Part shown: positions 1 to 6,581 of the stretch, one piece after another
Layout: every line of letters starts with the position of its first letter
How positions within the stretch are numbered: the stretch's first letter is position 1
DNA from: Pseudomonadota bacterium
GTDB lineage: Bacteria; BMS3Abin14
Length of the DNA: 11,698 bases
NCBI GenBank assembly: GCA_030636965.1
Contig: DAOVVW010000007.1
Span: 1-11,698 of the forward strand
Direction of reading: 5' to 3'
The notes under the pieces: model-generated
The model's database searches: none
What the model was told of the DNA's origin: nothing
The model's input: the letters and a program-made list of their open reading frames with translations, nothing else
Position numbers and translations under genes: made by a program

Positions 1-401
1 TTGCCCGTGGTGGGCAGCTTCCCGGGCCTGAATACCCGAAGAAAGGAGGCCACGACGTCAGCGGTGGTCAAATTATCGCCGTTGTGGAATTTGACTCCCT
101 TCCTCAGGGTAAACAGGTACTCCCTGCCATCCCTGCTGACTTTCCAGCTTTTCGCAAGACCGGGAACGACCCGTAGATTTTTGTCGTAGGCTACCAGTCC
201 GTCTCCAACCTGCTGCACTATATATGCTACAGAGTTCGATGTGTCCAGAGCCGGGTCAAAGGAATCAGGAGACCAGAATAAGGGGAAACGGAATATCCCG
301 GACGAATATGCAGTTGGAGCAGTAACAGCAAGAAAGATGATTATGAAAAATAAAAGTGAAGCCCCTTTGGAGTTGTTTCGTTTTTGTAATCTAAGAGACA
401 T
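1..401 (-). CDS. ABC transporter solute-binding protein, family 5 (peptide/nickel type), N-terminal part
   Basis: This is the N-terminal 133 codons of a periplasmic substrate-binding protein of the SBP_bac_5 (DppA/OppA/NikA) family; the rest lies beyond the left edge. The ATG at 401 is followed by a basic start and a hydrophobic stretch (about residues 14-28, LLFFIIIFLAVTA), a Sec signal peptide with likely cleavage after about residue 33. The mature start has the family hallmarks: SPDSFDPALDTSNS, then GDGLVAYDKNLRVVPGLAKSW, then a LRKGVKFHNGDNLTTADVV block. These proteins capture oligopeptides, dipeptides, nickel or other small ligands for an inner-membrane permease, and the fragment does not identify the ligand. 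Only a weak purine-rich stretch lies before the start. The gene has its own spacer, separated from the upstream tiny lipoprotein gene by a strong terminator. The family call is secure; the substrate is unknown. Confidence 0.88.
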   Translation of the reverse strand, partial: MSLRLQKRNNSKGASLLFFIIIFLAVTAPTAYSSGIFRFPLFWSPDSFDPALDTSNSVAYIVQQVGDGLVAYDKNLRVVPGLAKSWKVSRDGREYLFTLRKGVKFHNGDNLTTADVVASFLRVFRPGKLPTTG

Positions 402-476
402 AATAGAGGAAGGCCTCTCTGTGAGATTTCATGTATATGGAAACAAACCCCATGGAACCGGTAGACTATTGCCGCT

Positions 477-482
477 ATTATA
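477..482 (-). promoter_or_regulatory. possible -10 box for the solute-binding protein gene
   Basis: A perfect TATAAT reads on the minus strand about 75 bases before the ATG of the solute-binding protein gene and just downstream of the terminator of the preceding gene. No good -35 hexamer sits 16-18 bases upstream, and the surroundings are AT-rich, so the match could be chance. It is listed because this gene must start its own transcript after the terminator. Confidence 0.35.
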
Positions 483-536
483 TAGCTTAAAATACAATTC
501 ATTTCCAGTATATTAAGAAAATAAACAAAAAAACAG

Positions 537-565
537 AAAAAGGGGAGCTTCACGCTCCCCTTTTT
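537..565 (-). terminator. Rho-independent terminator after the tiny lipoprotein gene
   Basis: A perfect 12-bp stem (AAAAAGGGGAGC at 537-548 pairing with GCTCCCCTTTTT at 554-565) closes a 5-base loop. Read on the minus strand, the right side of the stem ends in a T run, followed by a second T-rich run at about 526-534. It begins 25 bases after the stop codon of the 31-codon gene. Because the stem is flanked by A and T runs it could work in both directions, but no plus-strand gene points into it. Confidence 0.92.
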
Positions 566-590
566 CAGAACAGTAACTTGTCAGTTTTCC

Positions 591-686
591 CTAGGGACCG
601 CCACCTCCACCACAGGCCAGGACTACTGTCGCCCAGCTCAGAACGGTTAATGCCGTCAGGGTCAGCGTAACGACTAGCTTCTTCAT
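591..686 (-). CDS. 31-residue minimal lipoprotein / exported peptide under sigma-54 control
   Basis: A 31-codon gene with ATG at 686 and TAG at 591-593. A consensus AGGAGGC at 692-698 lies 5 bases before the ATG. The product starts MKKLVV, has an uninterrupted hydrophobic core rich in Thr, Leu and Val (residues 4-23), then VLA-C at residues 22-25, which fits a lipobox with Cys25 as the modified residue. Only GGGGGP follows. If signal peptidase II processes it, the mature product would be a seven-residue lipopeptide of Cys, five Gly and Pro, and the released signal peptide would be 24 residues. Evidence that it is a real gene: the strong ribosome site, a sigma-54 promoter with the expected spacing, two upstream palindromes, and a terminator just after the stop. 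Its function is unknown. It could be a membrane-anchored tag, a signalling peptide or a small envelope stress product. I recognise no family. Confidence 0.82.
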   Translation of the reverse strand: MKKLVVTLTLTALTVLSWATVVLACGGGGGP

Positions 687-734
687 TTTCTGCCTCCTTA
701 TTCAACAGGGGTTTAAGGAACTTGTCCCTGCTAG

Positions 735-752
735 AAGCAATACCCTTGCCAA
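735..752 (-). promoter_or_regulatory. sigma-54 (RpoN) -24/-12 promoter of the tiny lipoprotein gene
   Basis: The minus strand reads TTGGCAAGGGTATTGCTT. The invariant GG (750-749) and GC (738-737) are separated by exactly 10 bases, and the flanks match the YTGGCACG-N4-TTGCW consensus at all but one position (A for C after TGGCA). Predicted transcription start is near 725, giving a leader of about 39 bases that contains the AGGAGGC ribosome site. A sigma-54 promoter requires an AAA+ activator, and such an activator is encoded by the adjacent gene. Confidence 0.88.
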
Positions 753-825
753 AAGTGTCGTCACGCCTAACATGTTGTTTTTAAAGTATTATTTAGTGCA
801 CCTCCAACTAATGAACGAACTTACA

Positions 826-843
826 TGCACACGTACGTGTGCA
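826..843. promoter_or_regulatory. 18-bp perfect palindrome, proximal upstream activator site
   Basis: TGCACACGTACGTGTGCA is a perfect dyad centred about 110 bp upstream of the predicted sigma-54 start. It shares the core GCACACG-N2-CGTGTGC with a second dyad 82 bp further upstream. The outer GCAC...GTGC halves resemble the general form of NtrC-type enhancer sites. The likely ligand is the Fis-type helix-turn-helix of the regulator encoded next door; this is inferred from position and symmetry. Confidence 0.75.
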
Positions 844-852
844 ACCAAAATG

Positions 853-873
853 CTGGCAGCAGTTCCATGCCAG
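853..873. repeat. short inverted repeat between the two palindromes
   Basis: CTGGCA at 853-858 and TGCCAG at 868-873 form a 6-bp inverted repeat with a 9-base gap, midway between the two activator-like palindromes. It has no T run and is not a terminator. It may be incidental or another protein-binding site. Confidence 0.3.
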
Positions 874-908
874 TAATGTTGTCTTAATTTCAATGGGATA
901 CAGTCGGT

Positions 909-924
909 GCACACGATCGTGTGC
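909..924. promoter_or_regulatory. 16-bp perfect palindrome, distal upstream activator site
   Basis: GCACACGATCGTGTGC is a perfect dyad centred about 192 bp upstream of the predicted sigma-54 start and 30 bp beyond the regulator's stop codon. Compared with the proximal dyad, only the central two bases differ (AT for TA). Paired enhancer sites at about -110 and -190 are typical for a hexamer-forming sigma-54 activator. Confidence 0.75.
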
Positions 925-953
925 GAGTGTTGACAAATATGTGCGTACTAATC

Positions 954-2348
954 TTACGGAAGTGCGATCCCCAAGGCCATCATTTTCTTGTACAGGGTAT
1001 TGCGGTGTACTTTCAGCAGCCTTGCCGCTTCAGACTGATTCCAGTCGGTCTTCCTCAGGGCAGAGAGGATGTACATCCTCTCGAATCTGTCTCGAGCCGA
1101 AATAAGTCCATCCGACACCGACCCTGAGGAAGCCTCCGGATCCCCCCTGGCAACGGTTATCTCCATGGGAAGGTCCTGCACGTCAATTTCGGACCCTTTC
1201 GGAGACAGAACTACGATCCTTTCCAACAGGTTCTCCAGTTCCCTGACGTTTCCCGGCCACTGACAGGATTTCAGTACCTTCATGGCCTCCCGGGAAACTT
1301 TTGGCACTGTCTTGTTCAGGCGCTCGCAGAGCCTTCCGAGAATATGTTTTACCAGCAGGGGTATGTCCTTTCTGCGGTCACGCAGTGGGGGTATGTTTAT
1401 GGGAATAACATTCAGGCGATAGAAAAGATCCTCCCTGAACTTTCCGTCAGCTACCATCTCCCCCAGGTCCTGGTTTGAAGCGGCTATGATCTGAACATCC
1501 GATCTGACAGACTGGGTGCCGCCCACCCTCACAAATTCCCTGTCCTGCAGGACCCTGAGGAGCTTTGCCTGAAGTTCCTGCTGAAGGGTCGATATCTCAT
1601 CAAGGAAGAGTATTCCCCCGTTCGCAAGTTCGAATTTCCCTATCTTCCGGGCATGCGCCCCCGTGAAGGCGCCCTTTTCATGACCGAAGAATTCACTCTC
1701 TAAAAGTTCACGTGGAATGGCGGCGCAGTTTACGGGGACAAAGGGGCCTTTTTTCCTCTCTCCCCTGGAGTGTATCGCCCGGGCCACCAACTCCTTCCCG
1801 GTTCCGCTCTCGCCCGAAATGAGAACGCTTGTATCTGTCTGCGCTACCTTTTCCACGATCATGAATAGCTCCAGCATCATGGGGGGTCTGCCCACCATGT
1901 CACCGAACCCACCGAGCTTTTCAACCTCCGCCCTCAGGAAGCTTACTGCCCGTTCAAGGCTTCTTCTTTGAAGCGCTCTTTTTATAACCTCCTTGAGTTC
2001 CTCTTTATCGAAAGGTTTTGCCAGATAATCGTAGGCCCCTTCCTTGACGGCCTGTATCCCCAACCTGGCACTGTCTGTAGCAGACAGCATGACAACCTCC
2101 GGTGGAGCCGGAAGCTTCATTATGCGGCTCAGGGTTTCCATTCCGTCTATCCCGGGCATGGTTACATCAAGAATTACGAGGTCCACACCAAGGTCCTCGA
2201 TCCTGTCAAGAGCCTCCTTGCCGTCGGCAGCCTTGTACATCCTGTAGCTCTCCTCAAGGAGAAGCTCGAGAGAGTCCCTTACGCTTTCCTCATCGTCCAC
2301 GATAAGGAGTTTGAACAGGTTTTCTCCTGTGGGTATTGAGCTCGTCAT
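954..2348 (-). CDS. NtrC-family sigma-54-dependent response regulator (REC / AAA+ / Fis HTH)
   Basis: A 464-residue transcription activator. Residues 12-125 are a receiver domain with acidic pocket DDE (18-20), phospho-acceptor Asp61 in VILDVTMP, Ser89 and Lys111. The AAA+ domain (about 150-385) has Walker A GESGTGKE (179-186), the sigma-54 contact loop GAFTGA (226-231), Walker B ILFLDE (246-251) and the FREDLFYRLNV segment. The C-terminal 45 residues hold a Fis-type helix-turn-helix (SEAARLLKVHRNTLYKKM). All elements needed to open a sigma-54 promoter are intact. It is the last gene of the five-gene operon. Its ATG overlaps the AMMECR1 stop as ATGA, so translation is probably coupled. No histidine kinase is adjacent, so its sensor is unknown. 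The best target in the window is the sigma-54 promoter 202-219 bp after its stop codon. Confidence 0.95.
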   Translation of the reverse strand: MTSSIPTGENLFKLLIVDDEESVRDSLELLLEESYRMYKAADGKEALDRIEDLGVDLVILDVTMPGIDGMETLSRIMKLPAPPEVVMLSATDSARLGIQAVKEGAYDYLAKPFDKEELKEVIKRALQRRSLERAVSFLRAEVEKLGGFGDMVGRPPMMLELFMIVEKVAQTDTSVLISGESGTGKELVARAIHSRGERKKGPFVPVNCAAIPRELLESEFFGHEKGAFTGAHARKIGKFELANGGILFLDEISTLQQELQAKLLRVLQDREFVRVGGTQSVRSDVQIIAASNQDLGEMVADGKFREDLFYRLNVIPINIPPLRDRRKDIPLLVKHILGRLCERLNKTVPKVSREAMKVLKSCQWPGNVRELENLLERIVVLSPKGSEIDVQDLPMEITVARGDPEASSGSVSDGLISARDRFERMYILSALRKTDWNQSEAARLLKVHRNTLYKKMMALGIALP

Positions 2349-2857
2349 CTGTATCGTTTCACCTCGAAGCGGTAAATCTCAAAGCTCTCATCATGACCGA
2401 TACCGGCCTTTTTCCTTGCAATTTCAAGCTGCCGGGAGACACTGTCCACTCCGGAAAGGTCAGGAAGCAGAACGCCTCTTTTGCCGCCACTCTTGACAAT
2501 GATCCCATACCTCTTTTCATCCAGCAAGGATGCATCCTGAACCGGCTCCGGCTCGGTGAGAACATCTACCGTTATTTCCAGGTCATCCAACTCCTCGTCC
2601 GAAACCGGTGAGAACCGGGAATCCCGCACTGCCGCACTGATTGCATTTTCGATGATCTCCTGACCGAGGTTTTCCGTGGCAGGCGTAATGGTACCTATAC
2701 ACCCCCGAAGCTTTTCGGACTTTTTCAAACTGACGAAGACGCCGGAAGGCGGATCATTCATGTAATCTTCCGGAGCTTGTAGTTTTCTGGCCGATTTGAC
2801 AAACTCCTCGATTGCTCTTTGAGCAAGTTCTGCCAATGGATGCCTGGGTGTAGTCAT
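2345..2857 (-). CDS. AMMECR1-domain protein
   Basis: A 170-residue stand-alone AMMECR1 domain (COG2078/TIGR00296 type). Family marks are FVSLKKSEKLRGCIGTI (with the conserved LRGCIG at 50-55), the helix with AVRDSRFSPV (RDSRF at 78-82), then LEITVDVLTEPEPV and a YGIIVKSGGKRGVLLPDL segment. The biochemical role of the domain is not established. In many bacteria it sits with MEMO and radical-SAM partners, neither of which is seen here. I chose the ATG at 2857 because an AGGA lies 6 bases upstream; an in-frame TTG at 2863 would add two residues. The gene starts 8 bases after the stop codon of the prenyl synthase and ends in a 4-base overlap with the regulator, so it is inside the operon. Confidence 0.9.
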   Translation of the reverse strand: MTTPRHPLAELAQRAIEEFVKSARKLQAPEDYMNDPPSGVFVSLKKSEKLRGCIGTITPATENLGQEIIENAISAAVRDSRFSPVSDEELDDLEITVDVLTEPEPVQDASLLDEKRYGIIVKSGGKRGVLLPDLSGVDSVSRQLEIARKKAGIGHDESFEIYRFEVKRYR

Positions 2858-2865
2858 CAACAATC

Positions 2866-3867
2866 CTAGGCCTTTCTGTAAACCACATATTTCACCATAG
2901 CCTCGAGGCTTGTCCTGGAGTCAGACTTGGGGAAGACTGCAAGTTCAGCACTCGCCTTATCGGAGTACTGCCTGGCGATTTCCCTGGTTCTTTCGAAGAC
3001 TCCCTCTTGATTCATCATTTCACGCACTTTTTCGAAATCGTCAGGATCAGGAGCTTCTTTAAGGAAGATATCTGCCACCTCACGCCTGCTGCCACTGCCA
3101 AGAACTTCCTGGAGGATGATCACCGGAAGTGTCACCTTGCCCTCAAGGAAATCCTTTCCTGTGGTTTTGCCGAAAACACCCTTTTGGGCAGTGTAATCCA
3201 GGATATCATCAACGATCTGGAACGATAATCCCAGATTCAGCCCGTACTGTTCCAGTGCCTTGAGAACAATATCGTCGAAATTCGCAAGATAGCCGGCAGC
3301 CCGGCATGAACCCGAGATCAGGCTAGCCGTTTTGCCTGTAATTACCTCGATATACTCTTCTATAGTAGTAGCCACGCTGTAGGAGCGGAGAAGCTGGAGG
3401 ACCTCTCCCCTGGCCATGGATGTTGTGGCAGTGGACATAGACTGGAGTATGCCCAGGTGTCCTATCTCTACGAGTATGGAAAAGGCCCTTGAATAAAGGT
3501 AATCGCCGGCCAGAACACTAGGTTCGGCGCCCCAGATATGGTGAGCGACCCTGTTGCCCCTGCGCACATCTGACTGGTCCACAACATCATCATGAAGCAA
3601 CGTTGCTGTATGTATGAACTCAACAGCCACCGCGAGCCGGTTTATGTCTTCAGGCGGGATGCTGTTGTTGCAGGAGGCAACAAGGAGAACCAGAAGGGGG
3701 CGGAATCTCTTTCCTCCCCCATCCAGAAGGTGCTGAAAGATACTGTCAATAACCGGAACGTCAGTTCTCAGATAATCTTTGAAGTGACTCTCGAGCGCAT
3801 CGAGCTCGATCCTTACAGGTTCGCTTATTTCTTTTAGGGTAGCGTTTGGCTGCCCTTCATCCCCCAT
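2866..3867 (-). CDS. ispB: long-chain trans-polyprenyl diphosphate synthase
   Basis: A 333-residue all-alpha prenyltransferase that condenses isopentenyl diphosphate onto an allylic primer; the product supplies quinone side chains. GGGKRFRP is at 50-57, the first aspartate-rich motif HDDVVDQSD with DDVVD at 93-97, and the second FQIVDDILDY with DDILD at 220-224. GKT (178-180) and KDFLEGKVTLPVI (238 onward) are also typical. Length and the DDxxD form of the first motif fit the octaprenyl/heptaprenyl class rather than FPP or GGPP synthases, but chain length cannot be read from sequence alone, so ispB is by family resemblance. The ATG overlaps the nfnB stop by one base (TAATG). The pairing with nfnAB suggests coupling of quinone supply to redox metabolism, an inference from position only. 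Confidence 0.93.
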   Translation of the reverse strand: MGDEGQPNATLKEISEPVRIELDALESHFKDYLRTDVPVIDSIFQHLLDGGGKRFRPLLVLLVASCNNSIPPEDINRLAVAVEFIHTATLLHDDVVDQSDVRRGNRVAHHIWGAEPSVLAGDYLYSRAFSILVEIGHLGILQSMSTATTSMARGEVLQLLRSYSVATTIEEYIEVITGKTASLISGSCRAAGYLANFDDIVLKALEQYGLNLGLSFQIVDDILDYTAQKGVFGKTTGKDFLEGKVTLPVIILQEVLGSGSRREVADIFLKEAPDPDDFEKVREMMNQEGVFERTREIARQYSDKASAELAVFPKSDSRTSLEAMVKYVVYRKA

Positions 3868-5324
3868 TACTCTTCCCCGTTTTCTTCTTCCTCGAATACG
3901 AGTTCCTCACCCATCATATGTGCATGCATAGCTCTTGAGGCGACTCTGCCGTCTCCCATTGCAAGAATGACAGTTGCGGCACCACGCACGATATCGCCGC
4001 CGGCATACACGCCCGGGAGACTGGTTTCTCCCGTCTTTTCATTGATCTCCACATAATCCCACTTGTTCAGGCCAAGACCAGGTGTAGATTTGGTCATGAG
4101 TGGATTTGCGCCGGTTCCAACTGAAACGATCACTGTCTCGACATCAACGATGAATTCGGAACCCTTGATTGGAACGGGCCTTCGGCGGCCTGAATCATCA
4201 GGTTCACCAAGTTCCATCCTGATACACTCCATGCCGGTAACCCAGCCATCATCGTTACCTATTATTCTTGCCGGATTCACAAGCAACTCGAAGATTATGC
4301 CCTCCTCCTCCGCGTGGTGAATCTCCTCTATTCTTGCCGGCATCTCTTTTCTCGAACGCCTGTAGACAACGGTAACTTCCTTCGCACCCATCCTGAGGGC
4401 AGTTCTGGCTGCGTCCATTGCCACATTGCCGCCCCCGATAACAGCCACCTTCTTGCCCGTGACAAGGGGCGTGTCGTACTTTGGAAAGAGATAGGCTTTC
4501 ATCAGGTTTGCCCTTGTCAGGTACTCGTTGGCTGAATAGACACCGTTGAGGTTCTCGCCGGGGATATCCATGAACCACGGAAGTCCCGCGCCTACTCCAA
4601 GGAAAACAGAATCATAGCCTTCATCTTCCATGAGATCCATCACGGTCAGTGTTTTCCCGATCACCATATTGTAGATGATCTTAACCCCCATCTTTTCCAG
4701 GTTCTCGATCTCGTAGTAGACGATCTCTTTGGGGAGCCTGAACTCCGGTATACCATATACAAGAACACCGCCAGGTTTGTGGAGCGCTTCGTATATTGTC
4801 ACCTCATGCCCCTTCACGATGAGATCTCCAGCCACAGTCAAGCCCGCCGGACCTGCTCCAACTATAGCTACTTTTTTCCCGGTAGGCTCGGCTGATTCGG
4901 GCAATTCCGTTTCAGGTTGGGCCATTTCCCAGTCAGCTGCAAACCTCTCCAGTCTGCCAACGGCCACCGGTTCTTCCTTGACACCTATAATGCACAGGAT
5001 CTCACACTGGTCCTCCTGGGGACATACCCTTCCACAGATAGCGGGCAGGGCATTGCTCTCCTTCAGTATCCTTATAGACCGGGCAAAATCGCCCTCTTCT
5101 ATAGCCAGTATGAAGCCCGGGATATCTATTCCCACCGGACATCCCGCAACGCAGCGCGGGTCTTTGCACTGGATGCACCGTGTTGCTTCAAGCATTGCCG
5201 TCTCAGGAGGATACCCCAACGGGACTTCCTCAAAGTTTCCGGCTCTTTCAACCGGCTCCTGCGCGGGCATCGCCTGACGTGGGACTTTTTCTTTCTTCTT
5301 TTTTGGTTCCTTTTTCTCTGTCAT
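3867..5324 (-). CDS. nfnB: NfnB: NADPH-binding large subunit of NADH-dependent ferredoxin:NADP+ oxidoreductase
   Basis: A 485-residue flavoprotein of the glutamate-synthase small-subunit type. After a Lys-rich head (residues 3-13), two 4Fe-4S cluster motifs occupy the N-terminal ferredoxin-like domain (Cys50, 53, 58, 62 and Cys97, 101, 107, 111). A FAD fold follows with GAGPAGL from 156, an NADP fold with VIGGGNVAMDAA around 296-306 and VYRRSRKEMPAR for the 2'-phosphate, and a C-terminal AGGDIVRGAATVILAMGDG flavin motif. Immediate pairing with nfnA separates it from GltD and from lone homologues. Nfn complexes bifurcate electrons between NADPH, NAD+ and ferredoxin in the cytoplasm. Start choice: ATG at 5324, with GAGG about 11 bases upstream and 13 bases after the nfnA stop; an in-frame TTG at 5348 would add eight residues and overlap nfnA. 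An older name for related pairs is sulfide dehydrogenase SudA. Confidence 0.92.
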   Translation of the reverse strand: MTEKKEPKKKKEKVPRQAMPAQEPVERAGNFEEVPLGYPPETAMLEATRCIQCKDPRCVAGCPVGIDIPGFILAIEEGDFARSIRILKESNALPAICGRVCPQEDQCEILCIIGVKEEPVAVGRLERFAADWEMAQPETELPESAEPTGKKVAIVGAGPAGLTVAGDLIVKGHEVTIYEALHKPGGVLVYGIPEFRLPKEIVYYEIENLEKMGVKIIYNMVIGKTLTVMDLMEDEGYDSVFLGVGAGLPWFMDIPGENLNGVYSANEYLTRANLMKAYLFPKYDTPLVTGKKVAVIGGGNVAMDAARTALRMGAKEVTVVYRRSRKEMPARIEEIHHAEEEGIIFELLVNPARIIGNDDGWVTGMECIRMELGEPDDSGRRRPVPIKGSEFIVDVETVIVSVGTGANPLMTKSTPGLGLNKWDYVEINEKTGETSLPGVYAGGDIVRGAATVILAMGDGRVASRAMHAHMMGEELVFEEEENGEE

Positions 5325-5337
5325 CGGTGCGCTTTCC

Positions 5338-6168
5338 TCACTCTCCAATGTATGTTAAAGACTCAATCGCTTCCCTTTCTTCTTTCAGATACATCCTCTG
5401 TCTTAATCTCAGTTCGGCAAAATCCACCTGATGGCCGTCGAAGTCCGGCCCCTCAACACAAACGAACTTTGTCTTGCCAGCTACAGTTACCCTGCAGGCA
5501 CCACACATTCCTGTACCGTCAACCATAATGGGGTTAAGGCTGACCATGGTTTTTATCTCAAAGGGTTTGGTGAGCTTGCACACTGCCTCCATCATGGGCA
5601 CGGGGCCTATCGCTACGACCAGGTCTATGGGAGAACCATTATTGATGAGATCTTCCAGAAGGTTTGTCACAAATCCCTTCTGTCCGTAGCTTCCATCATC
5701 GGTGCATATCATAATTTCCGTGCTGGCCTTTACCATCTCCTTTTCCATTATCAGTAGATCCCTGGATCTTGCTCCCAGGATCGAGATCACCTTGCTCCCG
5801 GCATTCTTGAAACCTCTGGCAACAGGATGCACAGGGGCAATTCCTATGCCGCCCCCGATACATACCACAAGGCCCAGCTTCTCAAGATGACTCGGGATCC
5901 CCAGAGGGCCAACTACATCTTCCAGGAAGTCACCCTTGGAAAGTCCGCCGAGCTGCATGGTGCTCTTGCCTACCTCCTGGAAGATCAGAGTGACCGTTCC
6001 CCTTTTCGGGTGGCTGTCAGCTATTGTGAGAGGTATTCTCTCCCCCTCCTCGTTGATCTTTATGATCACAAATTGTCCGGGAAGGGTTTTTGAAGCAATG
6101 TAGGATGCTTCTACCTCAATGGAGTGAACGTCATGAGCCAGAGTTGTTTTTTTCTTGATCTCAAACAC
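5338..6168 (-). CDS. nfnA: NfnA: FAD/NAD(H)-binding, 2Fe-2S small subunit of NADH-dependent ferredoxin:NADP+ oxidoreductase
   Basis: A 276-residue protein of the ferredoxin-NADP reductase / PyrK family. The N-terminal barrel carries the flavin motif ERIPLTIAD (43-51), the Rossmann part has CIGGGIGIAPV (103-113), and the C-terminal cluster motif is VDGTGMCGACRV with Cys222, Cys225 and Cys237 (KFVCVEG). Nfn enzymes ligate this 2Fe-2S cluster with three Cys and one Asp, and Asp217 lies in that loop. In the complex this subunit bears the NAD(H) site and the bifurcating flavin is in NfnB. The start is GTG at 6168, preceded by GGAGGGAGGAAGGA with good spacing. It is the first gene of the operon. 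A 5-bp hairpin (6189-6206) lies just before the ribosome site. Adjacent nfnB makes the assignment firm. Confidence 0.93.
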   Translation of the reverse strand: MFEIKKKTTLAHDVHSIEVEASYIASKTLPGQFVIIKINEEGERIPLTIADSHPKRGTVTLIFQEVGKSTMQLGGLSKGDFLEDVVGPLGIPSHLEKLGLVVCIGGGIGIAPVHPVARGFKNAGSKVISILGARSRDLLIMEKEMVKASTEIMICTDDGSYGQKGFVTNLLEDLINNGSPIDLVVAIGPVPMMEAVCKLTKPFEIKTMVSLNPIMVDGTGMCGACRVTVAGKTKFVCVEGPDFDGHQVDFAELRLRQRMYLKEEREAIESLTYIGE

Positions 6169-6360
6169 TGTTTTTCCTTCCTCCCTCCGCTGGTTTCTGA
6201 TCCAGCCTTAATAAAGCAGGTCACCATGCCTGTCCCGGCACTTGTGCCTAGACAACCGCAATCATCACGCCGAGCAGCCACTAATTGTTCATGGTACGCG
6301 GGAAGTTATTTTGGAAAACGAAGGGTTAAAGTATCATGAATTTAGTTCACTTGCGACCCT

Positions 6361-6382
6361 CAATGTGGATATTTTTCACAAA
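6361..6382 (-). promoter_or_regulatory. imperfect Rex-like dyad upstream of nfnA
   Basis: The minus strand reads TTGTGAAAAATATCCACATTG. This resembles the redox-sensor Rex operator TTGTGAA-N4-TTCACAA, but with one extra spacer base and two mismatches in the right half. It lies about 200 bp upstream of nfnA. Nfn uses NAD(H), so Rex control would make sense, but a match this poor may be chance. Confidence 0.2.
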
Positions 6383-6437
6383 CTGATTTTTTGTATATTT
6401 GGGAGTGTATCCATGCAAGTTTTTGGTTGTTAGTTGG

Positions 6438-6518
6438 TAGTTGTTGGTTGACTCGAAAAACGAAATTGGAAATTGGAGCATTGGAAATTAGATTAACTCA
6501 GTTGATAGTTGTTGGTTG
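6438..6518. repeat. direct repeats TAGTTGTTGGTTG and ATTGGAAATT words
   Basis: TAGTTGTTGGTTG occurs at 6438-6450 and again at 6506-6518. Between them lie repeated TTGGAAATT words (6466-6489), of which GAGCATTGGAAATT at 6476-6489 has an exact inverted copy at 9990-10003. No coding or transposon signature is associated. Confidence 0.7.
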
Positions 6519-6553
6519 TTAGTTGTTAAATGGGTAGCAACCTTATGGTTGCA

Positions 6554-6581
6554 GTTCCAGGTTCCAAGTTCCAGGTTTCAA
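6554..6581. repeat. four copies of a 7-bp tandem word (GTTCCAG type)
   Basis: GTTCCAG, GTTCCAA, GTTCCAG and GTTTCAA follow each other without gaps. A different word with the same 7-bp period occurs at 9864-9891. Confidence 0.75.

Noticed and set aside
341..553. 70-codon minus-strand open frame with a hydrophobic head upstream of the solute-binding protein
   Set aside because: It overlaps the terminator and the start of the real solute-binding protein gene in another frame, and has no ribosome site.
826..924. The two palindromes as terminators of the regulator gene
   Set aside because: No T run follows either, the dyads have no loop, and their spacing fits enhancers better.
5325..5348. TTG at 5348 as the nfnB start
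   Set aside because: It would overlap nfnA by 11 bases with no better ribosome site; the ATG at 5324 is preferred.
4917..5528. 203-codon plus-strand open frame antisense to nfnA/nfnB
   Set aside because: It is the opposite-strand shadow of two well-identified genes and has no domain or ribosome site.
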